Positions 16,220 to 23,853 of a stretch of 64,000 nucleotides of DNA are shown here, piece by piece; within the stretch, counting starts at the first letter, position 1; the number at the start of each line of letters is the position of its first letter. This DNA comes from Brevibacterium aurantiacum (GTDB lineage: Bacteria; Actinomycetota; Actinomycetes; Actinomycetales; Brevibacteriaceae), in assembly GCF_900169065.1 (NCBI RefSeq), contig NZ_FXZB01000001.1:303730-367729 (forward strand), read 5' to 3'. The position numbers and the translations under genes were made by a program. The notes below the pieces were generated by a model. That model was not told the DNA's origin, searched no databases, and worked only from the letters and a program-made list of their open reading frames with translations.

Positions 16220-19200
16220 GTGACTGTATATTCTGCGCAATTTCCCGCACCTCCGCGACCACGCGAGGACCGCACCCTCATCGACGTTCTCCTAGAGGTC
16301 GCCGGAGCTCATGGCGATCAGCCGGCCATCGATGACGGACAAAAGGTTCTCAGCTATTCCGAGCTGATCGTCGAGATACGTGATCTCGCACTGCAGCTGG
16401 CCGCCGTCGGAATCGGCCCCGGGGACAAGGTGGGCGTTCGTGTGCCCTCCGGTTCGGTCGACCTCTACGTGTCGATTCTCGCCACCATGATGCTGGGCGC
16501 GGCGTACGTTCCCGTCGACGTCGACGACCCCGATGAGCGGGCACACACCGTCTTCACCGAGGCGGCTGTCACCGGCATCATCACCGCCGACCGGTCGATC
16601 GAGGCTCGCACCGACCGACCACCGCTGCAGAACTCAGATCTGCGCCGTCCCACTCCCGACGACGACTGCTGGGTCATCTTCACCTCCGGTTCGACCGGCA
16701 AGCCCAAGGGTGTTGCCGTCTCCCACCGCAGCGCAGCGGCATTCGTCGACGCTGAGGCTGCCATGTTCTGCCAGGAGGAACCGCTCGGCCCCGGGGATCG
16801 GGTGCTGGCCGGGTTGTCCGTGGCCTTCGATGCCAGCTGCGAGGAGATGTGGCTGGCCTGGCGTCATGGTGCCTGCCTGGTTCCTGCGCCCCGTACATTG
16901 GTGAAGTCCGGGATGGACTTGGGCCCGTGGCTGTCCTCACGCAATATCACGGTGGTCTCGACCGTGCCCACGCTCGCCGCTCTCTGGCCGGCCGACAGCC
17001 TCGATGCTGTCCGCCTCCTGATCTTCGGCGGAGAGGCCTGCCCGCCGGAGCTCGGGCGCCGACTCAGCGATGAGAGCCGGGAGGTCTGGAACACCTATGG
17101 CCCCACCGAGGCGACCGTGGTGGCCTGCGGTGCCCAGCTCGACGGCTCCGACCCGGTGCGGATCGGGCTGCCCTTGGCCGGTTGGTCCCTGGCCGTCGTC
17201 GACGCGGCCGGCATTCCGGTGGCCGAGGGCGAGACCGGCGAACTCATCATCGGTGGGATCGGACTGGCCCGCTACCTGGATCCTGAGAAGGACGCCGAGA
17301 AGTATGCGCCGATGCCGACCTTGGGCTGGGACCGGGCCTACCGTTCGGGTGACCTGGTCGTCAATGACCCCGCAGGACTCGTCTTCGTCGGTCGTGCCGA
17401 TGAGCAGATCAAACTGGCGGGCCGTCGTATCGAACTCGGCGAGATCGACGCCGCCCTGCAGGCCCTGCCTGGTGTCGAAGGGGCCGCAGCGGCCGTCAAG
17501 CAGACCCCGGCCGGCACCGACATCCTCGTCGGCTACCTCGCCTCCAGCACACCCGATCCGGAATCCCGCATGTCCGAGTGGGAACAGCTGCTGCGCGCCG
17601 AACTGCCTGCCGCCCTGGTTCCCCGGCTCACCCTCATCGAGGAGCTGCCGACGAAGACGTCGGGCAAGGTCGATCGCAACGCCCTGCCGTGGCCGATGGG
17701 CGATGCCGCCGAGGCGGAGGGAAGCTCCGAGGTCTTCGATCCCGAGGTGGAATGGATCGCCGAGCAGTGGTCCTCTGTGCTCGGGGCTCGCCCCGGCTCC
17801 GACACGGACTTCTTCACCGCCGGCGGTGGATCGCTGGCCGCCGCGCAGTTGGTCTCACGACTGCGGACCCAGCACCCCAGCGTCACGGTCGGCGACATCT
17901 ACTCCCACCCGCGCTTCGGTGCACTCTCAACCCTGTGTCTCGTCGACAACGGTGCCGCCGCGGCCTCGGCACGTCCACGACGGACGATCGCACGCACCTC
18001 GAAGGGAATGCAGGCGTTCCAGACGCTGCTCGCGATACCCGTCCACATCCTCGGCGGTGTCCGCTGGGTCGTCATTGCGATGGTGCTGGCAAACATCGGC
18101 AGCAGCCTCGGCGCGGATCTTCCGGTCACTCCCTGGCCCGTGATCATCACCCTGTTCCTCGTCTTCGTCACCGCCTGGGGCCGTATGCTCATCTCTGCCG
18201 GTGCTGCACGGGCCCTCATGGCCGGGATCCGGCCGGGAGACTATCCGCGGTCGGGATGGGTGCATAAGCGTCTGTGGCTGGCCGAGCACATCGCGGATCT
18301 CGCTGCGGCCGTCTCTGTGGCGAGCGCACCCTGGGTGACCTGGTACGCAAAGCTACTGGGCAACAAGATCGGCTCCGACGCCGATCTGCACTCCGCTCCC
18401 CCTGTGACGGGGTTCCTGACCCTGGGCGATGGTGCCGCGATCGAACCCGAGGTCGATCTCAAGGGCTGGTGGGTCGACGGTGACCTGCTGCGCATCGGCA
18501 CGATCGAAGTCGGCTCCAATGTCACGATCGGAGCCCGCTCCACACTGATGCCGGGCACCCGAATCGGTGAAGGCGCACTGGTCGAGGCCGGATCTGCTGT
18601 GACGGGCAAGGTGCGACGGAACCAGATCTACTCGGGTTCCCCAGCGGTCCGCATCGGCAAGGCCAAGAAGAGCTGGCCCGCTCCCCCACCTCGGCGCCGG
18701 CCGCCGTTCCTCCTCTATGCTCTGGGATCCCAGCTCAATGCCGCTCTGCCATATCTGGCGGCTCTGCCCGGCATCGCGCTCATGCTCGGCGTCTCAGGCA
18801 TCGACGTCGTCGAGTCACCGTGGCTCGTCCTCGCCTGGTCTCCTCTCATCGCGTGCCTGTGGTTCGTCTGCACCGCACTATTCATCCTGGTGTCGGTGCG
18901 GCTGCTGTCCATCGGCATGGAAGAGGGAGAGTTCCCGGTCCGTTCGGCTCGCGGCTACCGAGTCTGGGCCACCGAGCGCCTGCTCGATCTGGCCCGCGAC
19001 CTCCTCTTCCCGCTCTATGCGTCGATGCTCACACCCTGGTGGCTGCGGCTGCTCGGGGCGAAGGTCGGACCGGGCACGGAGATCTCAACGGTGGTCTTCG
19101 TCCCCAAGATGACGACCATCGCCGCCGGGGCGTTCCTCGCCGACGACACCATGGTCGCCAGCTACGAACTCGGACACGGATGGATGCGCGCCGGTCGGGC

Positions 19201-20215
19201 GAAGGTCGGCAAACGGGCCTTCCTCGGCAACTCGGGAATCGCCTCCCCCGGACGACGAGTGCCGAAGAACGCACTGGTCGCGGTGCTCTCCGCGGCCCCG
19301 GCGAAGGCGAAGAAGGGCTCCTCGTGGCTGGGCTCTCCCCCGGTGCAGCTGCGCAGAGCCGCCGTCGATGCCGAGGAGGCACTCACCTATGCTCCGAACT
19401 TCGGCGTCAAGGCCGCCCGCGGATTCTTTGAGACTCTGCGCATCACCTCGGTGATGGTCGCCGGGCTTCTCATCGCCGCAGTTCTCCTCACGATCGAGTT
19501 CCTGCTGGGACTGCCGAACTCGGGCTCCGCAGCGGGAGTTGATGGTGCTGCTGGCGGCGCTGCTGGCGGTGGCGGTTCGTTCCTGGCCTCTGTCGGTCTC
19601 GCGCTGCTGACCTCGGGCATCGTGATGATGGCCGCCGGCGCTGTGGCGGCAGGGCTCGCAATCGCAGCCAAGTGGATCTGCGCGGGTCCGATCAAGGCAG
19701 GCGAACACCCTCTGTGGTCATCATTCATCTGGCGCAACGAGGTCGCCGACTGCTTCGTCGAGCTCATCGCCGCACCATGGTTCGCTCGAAACGCCGTGGG
19801 GACACCCGCCATCGTGTGGTATCTGCGTGCCATGGGCGCGAAGATCGGCCACGGCGTGTGGTGTGAGACCTACTGGCTGCCCGAGGCCGACCTCGTCAGC
19901 CTCGGCGACAACTCCACGATCAACCGCGGCTGCGTGGTCCAGACGCACCTCTTCCACGACCGGGTGATGAGTTTGGACACCGTCGAGCTCGAGGACGGGT
20001 CCACCCTGGGCCCCAATAGCGTGATTCTGCCCGCCTCCAGCTTGGGCACGAATGCCACGGTCGGTGCGACGTCGCTGGTGATGCGCGGAGAGTTCGTACC
20101 CGCGCATGCCTATTTCAGCGGCAATCCTGTCATACCCTGGGTGGATGCACCAGAACTTCCTGAAGTCGGATCCAGCGAACCGGAAACACCAGCAAGGCGG
20201 CACCACGATGCTTGA
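16220..20215 (+). CDS. Pls/PosA-family membrane non-ribosomal peptide synthetase
   Basis: The 1331-residue protein starts at GTG 16220. The adenylation domain (about 20-500) shows FTSGSTGKPKGVAVSH (about 153), FDASCEEMWLAWRHGA, NTYGPTEATV, YRSGDLV, IKLAGRRIELGEID and KTSGKVDRNALP. A thiolation domain follows, with phosphopantetheine Ser about 538 (FFTAGGGSLAA). The C-terminal 750 residues alternate membrane segments (about 600-665, 830-900, 1075-1095, 1115-1150) with three hexapeptide-like acyltransferase units (about 730-815, 940-1030, 1205-1310). This order is that of epsilon-poly-L-lysine synthetase (Pls) and PosA, which polymerise one amino acid through isopeptide bonds. Substrate and product here are unknown. 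No condensation HHxxxDG or thioesterase is present, as expected for the family. Confidence 0.9.
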   Translation: MTVYSAQFPAPPRPREDRTLIDVLLEVAGAHGDQPAIDDGQKVLSYSELIVEIRDLALQLAAVGIGPGDKVGVRVPSGSVDLYVSILATMMLGAAYVPVDVDDPDERAHTVFTEAAVTGIITADRSIEARTDRPPLQNSDLRRPTPDDDCWVIFTSGSTGKPKGVAVSHRSAAAFVDAEAAMFCQEEPLGPGDRVLAGLSVAFDASCEEMWLAWRHGACLVPAPRTLVKSGMDLGPWLSSRNITVVSTVPTLAALWPADSLDAVRLLIFGGEACPPELGRRLSDESREVWNTYGPTEATVVACGAQLDGSDPVRIGLPLAGWSLAVVDAAGIPVAEGETGELIIGGIGLARYLDPEKDAEKYAPMPTLGWDRAYRSGDLVVNDPAGLVFVGRADEQIKLAGRRIELGEIDAALQALPGVEGAAAAVKQTPAGTDILVGYLASSTPDPESRMSEWEQLLRAELPAALVPRLTLIEELPTKTSGKVDRNALPWPMGDAAEAEGSSEVFDPEVEWIAEQWSSVLGARPGSDTDFFTAGGGSLAAAQLVSRLRTQHPSVTVGDIYSHPRFGALSTLCLVDNGAAAASARPRRTIARTSKGMQAFQTLLAIPVHILGGVRWVVIAMVLANIGSSLGADLPVTPWPVIITLFLVFVTAWGRMLISAGAARALMAGIRPGDYPRSGWVHKRLWLAEHIADLAAAVSVASAPWVTWYAKLLGNKIGSDADLHSAPPVTGFLTLGDGAAIEPEVDLKGWWVDGDLLRIGTIEVGSNVTIGARSTLMPGTRIGEGALVEAGSAVTGKVRRNQIYSGSPAVRIGKAKKSWPAPPPRRRPPFLLYALGSQLNAALPYLAALPGIALMLGVSGIDVVESPWLVLAWSPLIACLWFVCTALFILVSVRLLSIGMEEGEFPVRSARGYRVWATERLLDLARDLLFPLYASMLTPWWLRLLGAKVGPGTEISTVVFVPKMTTIAAGAFLADDTMVASYELGHGWMRAGRAKVGKRAFLGNSGIASPGRRVPKNALVAVLSAAPAKAKKGSSWLGSPPVQLRRAAVDAEEALTYAPNFGVKAARGFFETLRITSVMVAGLLIAAVLLTIEFLLGLPNSGSAAGVDGAAGGAAGGGGSFLASVGLALLTSGIVMMAAGAVAAGLAIAAKWICAGPIKAGEHPLWSSFIWRNEVADCFVELIAAPWFARNAVGTPAIVWYLRAMGAKIGHGVWCETYWLPEADLVSLGDNSTINRGCVVQTHLFHDRVMSLDTVELEDGSTLGPNSVILPASSLGTNATVGATSLVMRGEFVPAHAYFSGNPVIPWVDAPELPEVGSSEPETPARRHHDA

Positions 20216-21506
20216 TCCCTACACTCCCGACGTCGGCAGCTCCGACCTCACCATCGACCACTACGACCTCGACCTCGACTACCGGATCGGGCCCAACCGG
20301 CTTTCGGCACGCGCGAGCCTGACGGGGAGGGTACTGCAGGAGACGAAGACGATCGTCCTCGATCTCACGGGCCTGCGAGTCACGAAGGCCCTCGTCAACG
20401 GCAAGAGGGTCCGATACTCGACGCGGGGCAAGAAGCTGCGGCTGACCACCGATGTTCTGCCCAAGAACCAGCCGGTGCGCATCGACATCTCCTACGTCGG
20501 GAACCCGCAGCCCGCGATCGGGACCTGGGGCGACGTCGGCTGGGAGGAGCTCGAAGACGGTGTCCTCGTCGCCGGGCAGCCCGTCGGTGCATCCACCTGG
20601 TTCCCCTGCAACGATCACCCTTCGGACAAGTCGAAGTACCGTATCCGGGTGCTCACGGAATCCGAATACACCGTCGTGTCCAACGGCGAACTCGTCGATA
20701 AGGTCCGCAAAGCCGGACGCACACTGTGGACCTACGAATCCCGGACTCCGTTGGCCACCTACCTGGCAACGGTGCAGATCGGGCGCTACCGGCACACCCA
20801 GCTCGAGGCCGAGGACGGCGCCAAGACCTCCCCGATCCCCCTGGGGCTCTACGCGGGCGAGCATTGGCCCAAGGCATCGACGCGGCTGCAGGTCCAGCAC
20901 TCCATGATGAACGAGTTCATCGAACGGTTCGGGCCCTACCCCTTCGACCGCTACGACGTGGTCGTGACCGATGATGAGCTCGAGATCCCGCTGGAGTCAC
21001 AGCCCTTGTCGGTGCTCGGGCCCAACCACCTCGGCGAGGAATGGGAGGCCGAACGACTCGTCGCCCATGAGATGGCCCACCAGTGGTTCGGGAACTCACT
21101 GACACCTCGGCGCTGGAGCGATATCTGGCTCAATGAAGGTTTCGCCTGCTATTCGGAGTGGGTGTGGTCGGAGGCCTCGGGTCGCAGCAGTGCCCACGAA
21201 TGTGCGCAGACGTGGAGGGAGGCCCTGGCCGACGAACCGCAGGACTTCCTGCTCAGCGATCCTGGTGGTCCCGACATGTTCGATGACCGCGTGTACAAGC
21301 GCGGAGCCCTGTGCCTGCATGCGCTGAGGCTCGCGATCGGTGACGAGGACTTCTTCGCCGCGATCTCCGAGTGGACGACGAAGTATCGTCATTCCTCGGT
21401 CGCGACTTCGGAGTTCCTCACGTGCATATCCGCTGTGGCTGGCCGTGACCTCGCCGAGGTTGTCCATCCGTGGCTGTACGAAGAGGAACTTCCCGAACTG
21501 GCTTAG
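20208..21506 (+). CDS. M1-family zinc metallopeptidase coupled to the Pls-like synthetase
   Basis: From ATG 20208 (AAGGCGG upstream), the 432-residue protein has the M1 zinc site: HEMAH (287-291) and the third ligand Glu310 in NEGF, an exact HExxH-18-E. It has only the N-terminal beta-domain and the catalytic domain; the long C-terminal domain of aminopeptidase N is absent. The usual GxMEN substrate motif is replaced by the region ELEIPLESQPLSVLG. There is no signal peptide, so it acts in the cytosol. The start lies inside the last codons of the synthetase gene (8-base overlap), so the two are translated together. Epsilon-polylysine producers have a Zn-peptidase that degrades the polymer, so a product-trimming or self-protection role fits. 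That role is inference. Confidence 0.9.
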   Translation: MLDPYTPDVGSSDLTIDHYDLDLDYRIGPNRLSARASLTGRVLQETKTIVLDLTGLRVTKALVNGKRVRYSTRGKKLRLTTDVLPKNQPVRIDISYVGNPQPAIGTWGDVGWEELEDGVLVAGQPVGASTWFPCNDHPSDKSKYRIRVLTESEYTVVSNGELVDKVRKAGRTLWTYESRTPLATYLATVQIGRYRHTQLEAEDGAKTSPIPLGLYAGEHWPKASTRLQVQHSMMNEFIERFGPYPFDRYDVVVTDDELEIPLESQPLSVLGPNHLGEEWEAERLVAHEMAHQWFGNSLTPRRWSDIWLNEGFACYSEWVWSEASGRSSAHECAQTWREALADEPQDFLLSDPGGPDMFDDRVYKRGALCLHALRLAIGDEDFFAAISEWTTKYRHSSVATSEFLTCISAVAGRDLAEVVHPWLYEEELPELA

Positions 21507-21515
21507 CTGGGGCGG

Positions 21516-22247
21516 CTATTTCAGCCGGCGGACGAGGATATCGGCGTCCCCGTTGCGACCGACCGCAACGAAATCGCGGTCATGGTAGAGACGCGCCGCG
21601 CCGTTTCCGTCTTCGACCGAGAGGCTGACGGCCGGGAAGCCGCTCATCTTCGCCAATGTGCACACCACGTCGAGGAGCATGCCGCCGATGCCCTGCGACT
21701 GATGGTCGGGCAGGACAGCCAACGACAACTCGGGGATGTCCGCGGCCACCCAGCCGTACCCGGTGAACCGCGGCCCCACCTCGGCGGTGGTGTCGGTGGC
21801 ATTGCCATCGTCTGAGGCTTCGGTATCGTCTGAGTTATCGGAATCTGCGGTGGTCTGATCACTCGCGGTGTCCTCGGGGGCGGCAGTCGACCTGTCCATC
21901 ACTGCATCGAACTCGGCCAGCCGCAGCCATGCGAGGCCCACGATCTCCGGCTCCGAACCGGCAACGGAATCGTTCTCGGCGGCGTCTCCGGTGTTCGGAT
22001 CTGACGCATAGGCGGCCACCGCGATGTCTCCGTTGCGGCCCCAATCCTTGAAGTAGAAGGCGGCATCGTCGCGTTCGACAAGCTCGTCGACCTCGACCCG
22101 CGGCTTGTCCATCGACCAGTTGAAGCACAGGTCGAGGAACGGCAGAAACAGCTCGTCCGGGGTGTCTGCGCCCAGAGGACGGATGCGTGATCTGAGTGCG
22201 CTCCGGCGTTCCGCCTCGGCGGGATCCAGGTTCTGACCTTCGTTCAT
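21516..22247 (-). CDS. GNAT-family N-acetyltransferase with an acidic insert
   Basis: The 243-residue protein has the GNAT acetyl-CoA-binding motif LAVLPDHQSQGIGGMLLDVV (Q-x-x-G-x-G) and the later ARLYHDRDFVAVGR. An acidic, Thr/Asp/Ser-rich insert of about 45 residues (about 125-170) interrupts the fold between the early strands and motif A. The start ATG 22247 overlaps the MATE stop by 4 bases; an upstream in-frame ATG at 22352 would lie deep in the MATE gene. It faces the M1 peptidase gene with a 9-base spacer. The substrate is unknown. Acetylation of an amine-rich product of the neighbouring synthetase is a guess from position. Confidence 0.85.
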   Translation of the reverse strand: MNEGQNLDPAEAERRSALRSRIRPLGADTPDELFLPFLDLCFNWSMDKPRVEVDELVERDDAAFYFKDWGRNGDIAVAAYASDPNTGDAAENDSVAGSEPEIVGLAWLRLAEFDAVMDRSTAAPEDTASDQTTADSDNSDDTEASDDGNATDTTAEVGPRFTGYGWVAADIPELSLAVLPDHQSQGIGGMLLDVVCTLAKMSGFPAVSLSVEDGNGAARLYHDRDFVAVGRNGDADILVRRLK

Positions 22248-23560
22248 GACGTTCCTTTCTCGACCGCACGAGCGATCCAGCTGCGGTTGCGCACGCGCCA
22301 GCCCAATGTCAGCGCCCGCAGGCCGACGAAGCCGATGCAGAACGCCGCCCACAGCCCCAGTGCACCGGGCCAGTAGAGGACGACCGGAATCAGCAGGATC
22401 GCATATCCGCCTACTGCCACCAATTGTGCCAGAGCGAGATATCTAGCGTCCTCGGCACCCATGAGGACACCGTCGAGGACGAAGACATAGCCGGCGATGG
22501 GCATGCTCAAGGCGAGGATCGGAAGGAGGCTCGTCAGCAGAGCCACGACCGCGGGGTCCGAGGAGAAGCCGCGGGGAATGAGTCCCGCGCCGGCCAACAG
22601 GATGAGACCGACGACGACTCCGAAGACTATGCCCCACAGGCACAGTCGGCGGTTGATTGCGGCCACCGCGTCGCTGTTCCGTGCCCCTAGCTGCAGTCCG
22701 ATGAGCGCCTGACCGGCGATGGCCAGTGAGTCGAGGGCGAGCGCGAGGGCGAAGAAGAGACTTTGTGCGACCTGAATCGCGGCGAGTTCGGTCGTTCCCG
22801 TGGCTGTGGCGAGGAAGACGAGGATGATCAGTGCCGCGCGCAGGGAGGCGTTGCGCACCAGCAGCCAGCCGGAGGTCTTCGCCGAAGCAAGCACGCCGGA
22901 CCAGTCGGGGCGGAATGTGGCATGGAATCGTTGTGCGGCCCTGATAGAGATCAGCACGTAGACGAAGCACATGCCGGCTTGTGCGATGACTGTGCCCAGC
23001 GCGGAGCCGGCGACTCCCATATCGAGACCATAGATGAAGATCGCGTTCAGCCCGATGTTGGCGATGCAGCCGGCCGCGGCCACGATCAAGGGCGTGCGCG
23101 TGTCCTGCAGTCCGCGCAGCAGCCCAGTCGCGGCGATGACGACGAGCATGAAGGGCAGACCCCACCAGGAGATGGCGAGGTAGGAGTGCGCGCCCGCGGC
23201 GATCTCGGCGCCGGGTTCGAACGCTGCGATGACAGGCTTGAGCAGAGGCAGTCCCATGGCCAAGAGCACCACCGAGGTGCACAGTGCGAGCCAAATCCCG
23301 TCGAAGCCTGCGTTGATGGCACCGGAGCGGTCCCCCGCTCCCATGCGCCTGGCAACCCGAGGTGTGGTGGCGTAGGCGAGGAAGATCATCAGCCCGAGAA
23401 CGGTCTGCAGGATCGTGGACGCAATGGCCAGCGACCCCAAAGCACCGGCGCCGAGGTGGCCGACCATGGCCGTGTCAGAGAGCAGGAAGATGGGTTCGGC
23501 GATCAGCGCTCCGAGGGCCGGAAGTGCCAATCGGAGAATGTCTTTGTCGATCGCTGCCAC
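22244..23560 (-). CDS. MATE-family (DinF-like) efflux transporter
   Basis: A 438-residue membrane protein with 12 helices in two MatE halves. The start (ILRLALPALGALIAEPIFLLSDTAMVGHLG) is typical of the DinF/NorM group, as are the Pro and acidic residues in the first helices. It exports organic cations with Na+ or H+ antiport. It is transcribed first, followed by the GNAT gene in a 4-base overlap. If the Pls-like enzyme makes a cationic product, this pair could provide export and modification, but the genes point toward the synthetase on the opposite strand and no shared promoter is visible. Confidence 0.92.
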   Translation of the reverse strand: MAAIDKDILRLALPALGALIAEPIFLLSDTAMVGHLGAGALGSLAIASTILQTVLGLMIFLAYATTPRVARRMGAGDRSGAINAGFDGIWLALCTSVVLLAMGLPLLKPVIAAFEPGAEIAAGAHSYLAISWWGLPFMLVVIAATGLLRGLQDTRTPLIVAAAGCIANIGLNAIFIYGLDMGVAGSALGTVIAQAGMCFVYVLISIRAAQRFHATFRPDWSGVLASAKTSGWLLVRNASLRAALIILVFLATATGTTELAAIQVAQSLFFALALALDSLAIAGQALIGLQLGARNSDAVAAINRRLCLWGIVFGVVVGLILLAGAGLIPRGFSSDPAVVALLTSLLPILALSMPIAGYVFVLDGVLMGAEDARYLALAQLVAVGGYAILLIPVVLYWPGALGLWAAFCIGFVGLRALTLGWRVRNRSWIARAVEKGTS

Positions 23561-23853
23561 GGATCGAGTCTAACGAATCAATCGAGTCCGACGAACCGGG
23601 TGGCATTGACTCTCGTGTCAGTGGCGAATGAGATCATATTCAAACAAACCGATCCAGTCACCGGTATTGGACTACAAGTAGATGATAGTGGAATTTTAAG
23701 GATCAGTCGCTGTTCCTGTTCTATCAAATCACCTATTTTATTTCGTCCTCTATTCGAATCTATCTATCTTTCTGTTCTATTTATCGATACACTGGATATA
23801 GACGCCAATGCCATTGAAAGGTCTCCACAGAGCGGTGGAGAGGAGGCAACGCA
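23561..23853. promoter_or_regulatory. AT-rich spacer before the DUF222/HNH gene
   Basis: The 293 bases between the MATE start and the HNH start shift sharply in composition. About 23640-23810 is AT-rich with T/C runs (CTATCTATCTTTCTGTTC) in a genome otherwise near 60-65% GC. The palindrome TATCGATA is at about 23788, and GGAGAGGAGG lies just before the HNH ATG. Promoters for both divergent genes must be here, but I cannot fix boxes with confidence. Confidence 0.5.

Noticed and set aside
15801..16223. Plus-strand 140-codon open frame before the Pls-like gene
   Set aside because: It overlaps the antisense of the amidohydrolase and the promoter repeats, and the product is Ser/Arg-rich without similarity.
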